This document shows positions 1 to 6,410 of a stretch of DNA of 9,795 bases, piece by piece. The notes beneath the pieces are model-generated. The model was given only the letters and a program-made list of their open reading frames with translations. It did not search any database and was not told the origin of the DNA. The DNA is from Prochlorococcus sp. scB243_496M6 (GTDB lineage Bacteria > Cyanobacteriota > Cyanobacteriia > PCC-6307 > Cyanobiaceae), in contig JFMF01000464.1 of NCBI GenBank assembly GCA_000635535.1, forward strand, positions 1-9,795, written 5' to 3'. The position numbers and the translations under genes are program-made. The stretch's first letter is position 1. Each line of letters opens with the position of its first letter.

Positions 1-750
1 AGTATCCTTTTAGGGACAAAGTTCAAGGCAAAATTTTACTTAGGAGAAAATAAAACACAAAATGCTCCAAAAAATATCCGGCCTTTGTCAACTTTTAATA
101 TTATTGGTGATTCTCATTCAAATGATATCTATGATCTTCTATGGAACAACGGTTCCTTCATTGTTAAGCATTATGCAGCAGCGGAATGTCCTTTTCATAT
201 TGAGAAATGCGGAGGAAGTTCTAAAAGTATGAAAAAATTAATTTCTTCTTTAAAAGAAGGAGATGTTATCATTTTTGCCTCAAAATATCTCTCAAGAATA
301 AAAAACAATACATTAGATTATGAGTACAAAATGACTGAATTTTTTAAATCAACTCTTCCTTTACTGAATAAAAAAGGAGCAATAACTATTCTTAAATTGC
401 CACATCCAAATGTCAATCCTCCCAAAGTTTCGAATGGACTTATATGTAAAAAGGAAATTTATAGACCAAATTTAGATCCGAATTGTTTTGTAGAAGGGAC
501 TCCAAAAAGTAATTTTACAAATGATATGAAAATTACTATTTATCCAATTTTAAAAAACCTACAAAAAGAATTTCCTCGTTTGCTTTATTTGGATATTTCT
601 GATGTTACTTGCCCTGAAGATTATTGCTTTCCAGTAAATGAAAAAAATCAGTACTTAAGAGACTCAAATCATCTATTCATTTCTTCACCAGAATTATCAG
701 ACGGATTAGTTAATAAGCTTAATTTAGTTCTGAGTAAGAACGACTCTTAA
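1..750 (+). CDS. C-terminal SGNH domain of an O-acyltransferase (5' end outside window)
   Basis: The frame is open from base 1, so this is the 3' end of a longer gene; the TTG at 85 is unlikely to be the start. The visible 249 residues form an SGNH/GDSL-hydrolase-like domain. The block-I motif GDSHS (nucleophile Ser) is at residues 36-40, and the C-terminal DSNHL motif supplying the Asp-x-x-His pair is at 221-225. In OafA/YrhL-type acyltransferases this domain follows a membrane acyltransferase-3 domain and helps O-acylate surface polysaccharide. I infer that architecture, because the membrane part would lie left of the window. A stand-alone SGNH esterase is the alternative. It converges on the cyclase gene with a 94-base spacer. 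The context suggests acetylation or another acylation of the glycan made by the neighbouring cassette. Confidence 0.72.
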   Translation, partial: SILLGTKFKAKFYLGENKTQNAPKNIRPLSTFNIIGDSHSNDIYDLLWNNGSFIVKHYAAAECPFHIEKCGGSSKSMKKLISSLKEGDVIIFASKYLSRIKNNTLDYEYKMTEFFKSTLPLLNKKGAITILKLPHPNVNPPKVSNGLICKKEIYRPNLDPNCFVEGTPKSNFTNDMKITIYPILKNLQKEFPRLLYLDISDVTCPEDYCFPVNEKNQYLRDSNHLFISSPELSDGLVNKLNLVLSKNDS

Positions 751-844
751 AAAAAGTATGTTGGAATATATCTATACTCTTAAATATAGAGATTAATCTT
801 AAAAAATTTTGATGAGCAAAAAGTAAGATAAAAATTTAGTTTTC

Positions 845-1954
845 TTATAAAAGAATACTATTAAGATCGAAATAACTATTAATTATTACCTTTTTTAGAC
901 TAATGAAAACATCTTCGTTTTTTTCCTCATGTTGAACAACTCTATAATTGTCTATGTCTTTGCCAAAAGGAAGAATAAGATTGATCTTTTCTGAAGATTT
1001 ATTTTTTTTATCTTTCATCATACCAATTTTCATCAAATCAAAATCAACATATTTTTTGCACCAATATTCTTTAGATTTTAGAAGTAATACATTTATTAAT
1101 TTAATATGATCACCATAAAAGCTTGGATCCAGATATTTATTTTTAATAGAAAATTTAAATGCTAATGAGCAACCTATAATTACTGCTATTCCATGAGGAA
1201 TTGCATAACTACTCGCTAACTCTATTGCATGCCCATAAGAATGGCCTAGATTTAAAGCTCTTCTTGAGGTTTGATCAAATTCATCGTTTTCAACAAATTT
1301 CTTTTTAACTAATAAATTTTCTTCAACAACCTTTAAGATATTACTGGAATTAAATTCATAAAAAAGAGAAGGTAAAGTTTCCATGAACGTTTTATTTATT
1401 ACATTATTTTGCAGAGCATAATGTAATATATCTCCTGCTCCTGATAAATATTGTTCAGTAGGCAAATTTTCAAGTAGTTTAGGATATATATATATTAATC
1501 TTGGGGCGTAAAATAAACCGACTTGATTTTTGGCTGAATTTACATTTATTGAGATCTTACTGCCTATACAACTATCTGCCATTGACAATAAAGTTGTAGG
1601 AATATAAACCCATTCTATTCCACGTCTTATGAGAGCAGCACAAAGTCCTGATACATCTTGTAAGACTCCTCCTCCAAAAGTTATTATTCTTTTTGGTGTA
1701 TTGTTGTTTTTTAAAATTAATTCTATCAATTTTGAAACTTTAGAAATATCTTTCTGCTCTTCTGAAGCTTTAATCTGATAGAAATTACTTATTTCATAAT
1801 TTCTAATATCAAAAAATTTATAAAAGATTTCAGTTAAATTTTTATCTACAATAAATATATCTTCTTCAAGGCATAAAGATAGGCTTTTACTATCAATATT
1901 AGTTGAGTTACTAAAAAATAAATTAGTTTCTCCCCTATGATGAATAATTTTCAT
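845..1954 (-). CDS. Sugar-phosphate cyclase of the 3-dehydroquinate synthase family, divergent
   Basis: The 369-residue protein has the NAD-binding GGGVLQD (94-100), the RRG and PTTLLSMADS segments, KN at 142-143, and RRALNLGHSYGH (231-242) with PHG at 253-255. Against 3-dehydroquinate synthase (A. nidulans numbering, from memory) the counterparts of R130, D146, K152, N162, K250, R264, N268, H271, H275 and H287 are present. The family AEVIK motif, with metal ligand E194 and substrate lysine K197, reads GDILH (174-178) here, so Glu becomes Asp and Lys becomes His. This argues against a plain housekeeping AroB. The family closes phosphorylated ketoses or ketoacids into carbocycles using NAD and a divalent metal. 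Retention of K250 and R264 counterparts hints at a carboxylated substrate such as DAHP rather than sedoheptulose 7-phosphate; that is inference. Its ATG overlaps the dehydrogenase stop (ATGA), so the two are probably translationally coupled. Confidence 0.82.
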   Translation of the reverse strand: MKIIHHRGETNLFFSNSTNIDSKSLSLCLEEDIFIVDKNLTEIFYKFFDIRNYEISNFYQIKASEEQKDISKVSKLIELILKNNNTPKRIITFGGGVLQDVSGLCAALIRRGIEWVYIPTTLLSMADSCIGSKISINVNSAKNQVGLFYAPRLIYIYPKLLENLPTEQYLSGAGDILHYALQNNVINKTFMETLPSLFYEFNSSNILKVVEENLLVKKKFVENDEFDQTSRRALNLGHSYGHAIELASSYAIPHGIAVIIGCSLAFKFSIKNKYLDPSFYGDHIKLINVLLLKSKEYWCKKYVDFDLMKIGMMKDKKNKSSEKINLILPFGKDIDNYRVVQHEEKNEDVFISLKKVIINSYFDLNSILL

Positions 1955-2688
1955 AATATGCTAAATCCATTATCAATTTTAATTGATGTTCCCCTAAAGG
2001 AAGTTAATTCTCTAAGTGATTCAATTGTTCTTAGAATTTCATTCATTTGAATATACCTATTTTTAGAATTAATCCTATTCTGCTTTGCCCTAATAATGGG
2101 ATCATTTTCAGTTTTACGTGATAATGGGGTATCAACCCAACCCAAATCAAGACAATTTGCATAAAATGGTTTATCAACAAATTCACTAGTCAAATGCCTC
2201 AAGAAACTATTTATCGAAGATTTTGTAGAACCATAAATAGCTCTAAATGGTGCACTACATGAAGCCCAAATTGAAGAAGCATAAATTATGTTTAACCTAT
2301 TAACAAAATCATGTTGCGCAATAATTTCTTTTGAAAGCAAAATCATAGAAATTGTATTGACATTGTATAGTTTATTAATCTCATCAAGCTTATAATCAGT
2401 GATTGGTCTGGTAACATTAAATCCAGCCATATAAATTAATGTATCAATTTTTGGGAATACACTATTTCCATCATTTTTTATATAGTCAATTATCTTTTCA
2501 GTAGAATCTAAATTAGATAAATCATAATTTAAATTTATATAGTTTTCATACTTATCTAAATCAGGTGTAGATCTTCTAGAAATACCAATAACATAATTAT
2601 TTTTTTTACTTAAAAAATAATGACATAATGCATTGCCAATTCCACTTGAAGATCCCGCGATAAGAATAGTAGATTTATTTTTGTTCAT
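1951..2688 (-). CDS. Short-chain dehydrogenase/reductase (SDR)
   Basis: This is a 245-residue classical SDR of normal family length. The Rossmann glycine motif AGSSSGIG is at 11-18, an NNAG-like MAG at 87-89, YNVNT near 108-112 (structural Asn), the catalytic Ser in YASS (136-139), and YGSTK (152-156) with catalytic Tyr and Lys. RR follows the second strand at 38-39, which often goes with NADP(H) preference, but this is weak evidence. It would oxidise or reduce a hydroxyl/keto group, plausibly producing the ketone used by the aminotransferase or reducing the cyclase product. It overlaps the cyclase by 4 bp and is separated from the aminotransferase by 248 bp containing a terminator-like hairpin, so SDR plus cyclase probably form their own transcription unit. 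Its exact substrate cannot be read from the sequence. Confidence 0.87.
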   Translation of the reverse strand: MNKNKSTILIAGSSSGIGNALCHYFLSKKNNYVIGISRRSTPDLDKYENYINLNYDLSNLDSTEKIIDYIKNDGNSVFPKIDTLIYMAGFNVTRPITDYKLDEINKLYNVNTISMILLSKEIIAQHDFVNRLNIIYASSIWASCSAPFRAIYGSTKSSINSFLRHLTSEFVDKPFYANCLDLGWVDTPLSRKTENDPIIRAKQNRINSKNRYIQMNEILRTIESLRELTSFRGTSIKIDNGFSIL

Positions 2689-2734
2689 TTAAATAATTCT
2701 TTTATTCAAACTTAACTCAGCATTCTTAGAAATA

Positions 2735-2740
2735 ACTATA
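2735..2740 (-). promoter_or_regulatory. Candidate -10 box for the SDR-cyclase unit
   Basis: On the minus strand this reads TATAGT, one mismatch from TATAAT, about 46 bases upstream of the SDR ATG and downstream of the terminator-like hairpin at 2892-2918. I see no convincing -35 element. In such AT-rich DNA a hexamer like this is expected by chance, so the call rests mainly on position. Confidence 0.22.
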
Positions 2741-2880
2741 CTAAACACATAAGGTGAAATAAAAACTTAAACAAGCAAAGAACATTTGATAAGATTGCAT
2801 AATTAATTTAAAAAATAATAACTTATTAATTTATTCTTTATTTCGCAATAAAAATAACAAAATCATCAGAGAGATATAAG

Positions 2881-2918
2881 AAAAAAATAAAAATTATCAT
2901 TTAATAAAGTTGATAATT
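2881..2918 (-). terminator. Rho-independent-like terminator after the aminotransferase gene
   Basis: AATTATCA (2892-2899) and TGATAATT (2911-2918) form a perfect 8-bp inverted repeat with an 11-base loop. Read on the minus strand, the hairpin is followed directly by TTTATTTTTTT (2891-2881). It starts 19 bases after the aminotransferase stop. The stem has only one G-C pair, which makes it weak, but its position and the immediate T run fit a terminator for the upstream cytidylyltransferase-aminotransferase transcript. Confidence 0.5.
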
Positions 2919-2936
2919 ATAGCAATAAAGTAATAT

Positions 2937-4103
2937 TTAATTTCTTAACCTATCACTGAGAAATTCAATTTCCTCACTAGAAATATTTAGTGGAGGACGT
3001 AATCTAATAGATCTTGGAGGGGTAGGATTATGAAGTATCATTTTTTTAGTTAAAAAACTAGAGTATTCATTCATCTGAAAATCATGTTTAAATTTTATAC
3101 TCATATAGGTTCCAAATATACTTATTTTAAATTCATATTTATCTAAAGAATGTAATAAATTTTCTTTTAAATCATTTAAATTTTTCATTATTCTATTCTT
3201 ATTAGTCTCTATGTAATCATTAGTATGTTTTATTAAAAATGTCCCTCTCGTCAAATCGATAAGTGATCCATCAAAAGTTGACGATAATATTTTTGGAGAA
3301 TCATTATTAAATACTAACTCAAGAGATTCGTTTGATATAAAGCCAGATACTTGGAATCTTTTTCCAAAAGTAATAATATCTGGTTCAGGAAGATTAAAAT
3401 ATTGATAACCCCACATTTTGAGAAGAGGATATAAACCAGTTTGAATTTCATCGTAAACTAGAAAGCAATTAGAATTTTGTTTAAAATTCTTAATTTTATG
3501 AATGATTTCATTAGATAAAGATTCATCACCTTTTGTGCATTTGAGCGGTTCAACAAAAAAAACATTTAAGTAATTTTTATCCAATAAATATTCATGACTT
3601 TTATTATCTAATAATTCAACTTCAAGATTGGTTGAATCCTCAATGAAGTTTGTTCTATTAAACGCGCTATTAGCAATTTTGGTTAAATTTAATGAAAGGC
3701 CTGCAATGCCATGATATGAACCAGCAATTACAAAAAACTTAACCTTTTTTTTCTCTATAAAGCCCTTGTATAAAAAAGATTTAATTATTTGTTCATTTGC
3801 TAAACCACCATTTTCAGCAAAAGAAATATTCTGAAACTTATTGCCAACTATATTTTTCAATTCTTTACTGAAAAGATCCACCTCAGAGTGATTAAAGGCA
3901 CATAAAGGACTTCTCTCAGAAAATAAATAAGATTTTTCTATGAAATGATCTTTAATTGGTTGATAATTATGTCCAAAGGGTAAAGAAGAATAGTTTCCAA
4001 AAATATCAATCCATTGATTACCTTTTTTGTCAATCAGTTTGATTCCTTTAGATAATGACAAGTCGGGTTGCAATACATTATTAAAACCAAGATGAGTCTT
4101 CAA
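2937..4103 (-). CDS. Class III PLP aminotransferase, lysine 6-aminotransferase type
   Basis: This 388-residue fold-type I enzyme most resembles L-lysine 6-aminotransferases. It has SSLPFGHN (39-46), ENGGLANE (97-104, PLP phosphate-binding turn), SYHG (129-132), VEPLKC (184-189), YDEIQTG (217-223, Asp to the pyridine N) and PDIITFGKRFQVSG (241-254), where K248 should bind PLP. The FGK..QV.G pattern differs from the usual class III K...GG and matches the lysine-aminotransferase branch; the protein is shorter than the roughly 440-450 residues I expect there. In this context it probably aminates a keto-sugar or keto-cyclitol, though a lysine-like donor or substrate is possible. The start is TTG at 4103 with GAGG about 11 bases upstream, overlapping the end of the preceding gene. 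No ATG occurs before about residue 230. It is in frame with the upstream gene, separated by one TAA plus two codons. Confidence 0.83.
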   Translation of the reverse strand: MKTHLGFNNVLQPDLSLSKGIKLIDKKGNQWIDIFGNYSSLPFGHNYQPIKDHFIEKSYLFSERSPLCAFNHSEVDLFSKELKNIVGNKFQNISFAENGGLANEQIIKSFLYKGFIEKKKVKFFVIAGSYHGIAGLSLNLTKIANSAFNRTNFIEDSTNLEVELLDNKSHEYLLDKNYLNVFFVEPLKCTKGDESLSNEIIHKIKNFKQNSNCFLVYDEIQTGLYPLLKMWGYQYFNLPEPDIITFGKRFQVSGFISNESLELVFNNDSPKILSSTFDGSLIDLTRGTFLIKHTNDYIETNKNRIMKNLNDLKENLLHSLDKYEFKISIFGTYMSIKFKHDFQMNEYSSFLTKKMILHNPTPPRSIRLRPPLNISSEEIEFLSDRLRN

Positions 4104-4109
4104 AATATT

Positions 4110-5246
4110 TTATACCTCGTAAGAGTGAACTACATCTTGCCTGCTTACCGCAAGTCTAATAGCAGATTCACTTCCTATAGCTGTGATTTTATGCCATACA
4201 CCTCGTGGAATAAGAATTAAATCACCTTGTTTAACAATATGCTCATCTTTATTTATTTTAAAGTTCCAAGTTCCTTTGAGTATTAACCAAAATTCATCCC
4301 AATCGTAATGACAATGCCAACGATTACCTTCTCCAGGCAACTGTGAAATCAAACATGCGCTATTGCTATTGGTATTGATAGCGCGATAAATCCAAGACTG
4401 ATCTGTTGAGCCTTCCTGAATCAAATTATTTATATTAATTACTAACTTATTCTCCTTATCAAAAGTTGATTTCTGTACTCCATCCTTAACTAATATATTA
4501 GGGACATGGACTTCATTAAATGTAAACTTGCCATCCCAATATTTAACTTCAGGTGGAGTAATATATTTTGATTTTTCTCTATTTTCTAATGCTAGCTCTG
4601 CAAGGGTAAAGTCTTCAGGATTATCAACATCGATCGATTCAATTGTTGACAATTCATAAAAACCTCTAGTCCCCTTTCCTCCGTGATAACCAGCTTTATC
4701 TAATTCTTTATAGTTAGATAAATAAGTTTTAACCTCCCAAGACATTAATCCGCAAGCATATGTATAAACGGGTTTTAAATTTTGAGACGGTGGAGTTTGT
4801 TCTAAAAAATTAAAGTTAATTTCTTTCTCATTATAAACCGACTCAATTTGATGCTTAGAAACACTTATAAAAGTGTCGTATTGTTTTGATTTATCATAAA
4901 AATCTGATATGGTTTTACCTTCAACAAGAGGAGACGTTGCTAAAAATTGGTAAATATAATCGCAACTTATATTTGATATAAAATCAAATAAAAAGTCATC
5001 ATTAGTAGATGAATCTTTAGATAAGTTGGGATCTCTTTTATAGAATTGAATACCAAAATGCCTAGCTACAGATTCAAAACAAGTATCTTCAGAATTTATA
5101 TAAATATTATTTTTATCAAACCTTTGAGAATCGATAACTGACTTAATTATATAGAAGCATAGAGGTAATCCTCTGAGGATTCTAATATTTTTTTTTGGAA
5201 CTCTTTTAGATCCCATCCTTAAAGGGATCATAGCTACTGAATTCAT
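4110..5246 (-). CDS. CMP-sugar-type cytidylyltransferase fused to a C-terminal cupin
   Basis: This is a two-domain protein of 378 residues. Residues 1-235 are an acylneuraminate/KDO-type cytidylyltransferase: the nucleotide loop IPLRMGSKRVPKKN (7-20), the ATSPL motif (103-107) and IDVDNPED (205-212), whose Asp pair (206, 208) matches the metal-binding DxD-like site. Such enzymes condense CTP with a sugar acid to give CMP-sugar and pyrophosphate. Residues about 240-378 form a cupin with both motifs intact: HCHYDWDEFWLILKG (311-325; H311, H313, E318) and GDLILIPRGVWHKI (341-354; H352), so a bound metal is likely. The cupin could be an epimerase, isomerase or binding domain; nothing fixes which. 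It starts at ATG, is first in the minus-strand cassette, and ends 6 bases before the aminotransferase. The final substrate is probably made by the neighbouring cyclase, SDR and aminotransferase (inference). Confidence 0.85.
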   Translation of the reverse strand: MNSVAMIPLRMGSKRVPKKNIRILRGLPLCFYIIKSVIDSQRFDKNNIYINSEDTCFESVARHFGIQFYKRDPNLSKDSSTNDDFLFDFISNISCDYIYQFLATSPLVEGKTISDFYDKSKQYDTFISVSKHQIESVYNEKEINFNFLEQTPPSQNLKPVYTYACGLMSWEVKTYLSNYKELDKAGYHGGKGTRGFYELSTIESIDVDNPEDFTLAELALENREKSKYITPPEVKYWDGKFTFNEVHVPNILVKDGVQKSTFDKENKLVININNLIQEGSTDQSWIYRAINTNSNSACLISQLPGEGNRWHCHYDWDEFWLILKGTWNFKINKDEHIVKQGDLILIPRGVWHKITAIGSESAIRLAVSRQDVVHSYEV

Positions 5247-5288
5247 TTTTAAAATACTAAGAATGCCCTATTATTAGGAATAAGCTTA

Positions 5289-5294
5289 ATTATA
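5289..5294 (-). promoter_or_regulatory. Candidate -10 box for the cytidylyltransferase-aminotransferase unit
   Basis: The minus strand reads TATAAT exactly, about 43 bases upstream of the ATG at 5246, implying a short 5' leader. A -35 element at good spacing is not evident; a TTGCAC lies only 10 bases upstream of it. Chance occurrence in AT-rich DNA cannot be excluded. Confidence 0.33.
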
Positions 5295-5353
5295 TATTAT
5301 TAATGTGCAACTCTTTTGTGAAACTGCATAATTAGAATCTCCCTAAATAAGAA

Positions 5354-5400
5354 GGTTTAAACTCTTAAATTTCCACAAAATTTAATCTAAACCCTTTTTC
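5354..5400 (+). terminator. Terminator-like nested hairpin with T run in a divergent spacer
   Basis: GGTTTA (5354-5359) pairs with TAAACC (5388-5393). Inside it, TTAAATTT (5365-5372) pairs with AAATTTAA (5378-5385) around a 5-base CCACA loop, leaving internal loops of 5 and 2 bases. The plus strand continues CTTTTTC (5394-5400), as in an intrinsic terminator. No plus-strand gene lies just upstream, so it could end a short RNA or act as an attenuator ahead of the SIS gene. It could also be a regulator site or a remnant. Confidence 0.38.
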
Positions 5401-5582
5401 TCTAATTTGAAAAAATAATGATGCATTAGATAAAATAAAAAATATTTCTTATAATAGAATAAAATAATAAATCTTTTTTTTCATTATTTTTAAACTCTTT
5501 CTTTAGTTTATTTATGTCTTTTTATTAAATGACCCTCTAAAGCGTCAGCAATTATTTATGTAATTTAAAAAATCACCCCTAT

Positions 5583-5609
5583 TTGACATTATAAGCAATA
5601 AAATAATTA
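5583..5609 (+). promoter_or_regulatory. Candidate promoter of the SIS isomerase gene
   Basis: A perfect TTGACA -35 (5583-5588) is followed 15 bases later by TAATTA (5604-5609), a poor -10 with short spacing. The ATG is at 5627, and AGGA (5611-5614) lies 12 bases before it as a distant ribosome-binding site. If this is the promoter, the leader would be very short. An upstream start is equally possible. Confidence 0.28.
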
Positions 5610-5626
5610 CAGGAATAAATAAAAAA

Positions 5627-6220
5627 ATGAAAAAGGTAAGAATTGATTTTGAAAACATTTCAGATAAATGTGAAGAAGTCATAAATACTTCTGCTTACGA
5701 CCAATTAGTAAAAAAAATTAGCAACGCTCATAAAATATATCTCTTCGGTAATGGGGGTCTTCATTATGTTGCAAGCCATATGGCCACAGATATGACAAGA
5801 TTGATCCCTAATAAAGTGGTCTACTCTTACGATAGTGTTGGATTTATTACTTCAAGTGCAAATGATTACGGATTTAATGAACTATTTGTTCGCTGGCTAG
5901 AAACAACCTCTGTTGTAGATGTTCCTAATGACTGTTTAGTTATTGGCTTATCTTGCTCTGGAAACTCAGTTAATGTAGTTAAGGCTTTACATTGGGCAGA
6001 TGAGAATAAATTTGAAACTTTTATGATTTCAGGACAAAAGTCTCAGATCTTGGAAAATAGAATTCCTGAACTTACTTTCAACTGCGAATATTTTCATACA
6101 GTAGAAGTTCTATGTATGATGATTTTCTATGATATGATCCACCAAACTGATAACAAATGTCCATCCATAAGAGGCGAGAAGAATCGCATGAAAGATTCAG
6201 AATTGAGAGTTCTTAATTGA
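5627..6220 (+). CDS. GmhA-like SIS-domain sugar-phosphate isomerase, divergent
   Basis: The 197-residue single SIS domain is close in length to E. coli GmhA (192 residues), which converts sedoheptulose 7-phosphate to D-glycero-D-manno-heptose 7-phosphate in the cytoplasm. It shares GNGG (41-44), NDYGFNELF (79-87, cf. GNDFGFNDIF) and GLSCSGNSVNVVKAL (107-121), the sugar-phosphate loop. Aligned from memory, GmhA S55 corresponds to L45, zinc/catalytic H61 is kept as H51, E65 is D55, Q172 is H157 and H180 is M165. The fold is clear, but metal binding and the reaction may differ. It is the only plus-strand gene in the middle of the cassette and lies divergent from the cytidylyltransferase. It could feed the pathway by isomerising a seven-carbon sugar phosphate (inference). 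Other GmhA/DiaA-type SIS proteins are the alternative. Confidence 0.8.
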   Translation: MKKVRIDFENISDKCEEVINTSAYDQLVKKISNAHKIYLFGNGGLHYVASHMATDMTRLIPNKVVYSYDSVGFITSSANDYGFNELFVRWLETTSVVDVPNDCLVIGLSCSGNSVNVVKALHWADENKFETFMISGQKSQILENRIPELTFNCEYFHTVEVLCMMIFYDMIHQTDNKCPSIRGEKNRMKDSELRVLN

Positions 6221-6376
6221 ACAAAGCAAAATGATTCATGATAGTTGAGAAAGCCATAGTGTTAGGGATAAGAATATAAGGGCGTTAAAATTTAAGCCAT
6301 TAATTTCATATTTTATTTAAAGTCCTAAATACTTATTTACCTGTTAAACAATTTAAACTCAGTATTTATTTAAGTT

Positions 6377-6407
6377 AAAGATAAATTTTTCATTTGTGAT
6401 TATCTTT
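6377..6407. terminator. Hairpin between the convergent SIS and FkbM genes
   Basis: AAAGATAA (6377-6384) and TTATCTTT (6400-6407) form a perfect 8-bp inverted repeat with a 15-base loop, just 3' of the FkbM stop codon. It could act on both converging transcripts. No long T run follows on either strand, and the stem has one G-C pair, so support is weak. The rest of 6221-6410 shows no gene. Confidence 0.25.
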
Positions 6408-6410
6408 GCT

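Larger units (their letters stand above)
5247..5626. other. Divergent intergenic spacer with promoter candidates and a hairpin
   Basis: These 380 bases separate the minus-strand cytidylyltransferase gene from the plus-strand SIS gene. I found no convincing coding frame. The spacer holds a TATAAT on the minus strand (5294-5289), a TTGACA on the plus strand (5583-5588), and a nested inverted repeat followed by a T run (5354-5400). Both neighbouring genes are presumably transcribed outward from here. Confidence 0.6.

Noticed and set aside
85..750. Complete SGNH gene starting at TTG 85
   Set aside because: The same frame is open to base 1 with plausible protein sequence, so the gene continues beyond the left edge.
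771..790. Terminator between the converging SGNH and cyclase genes
   Set aside because: The 6-bp stem TCTATA/TATAGA has an 8-base loop and no T run; expected by chance in this composition.
845..1954. Calling the cyclase housekeeping aroB
   Set aside because: The AEVIK counterpart is GDILH, and the gene overlaps an SDR in a sugar cassette, so a dedicated paralogue is more likely. I left the symbol empty.
6327..6368. Second hairpin TAAATACT/AGTATTTA in the 6221-6410 spacer
   Set aside because: The loop is 27 bases and no T run follows; not convincing.
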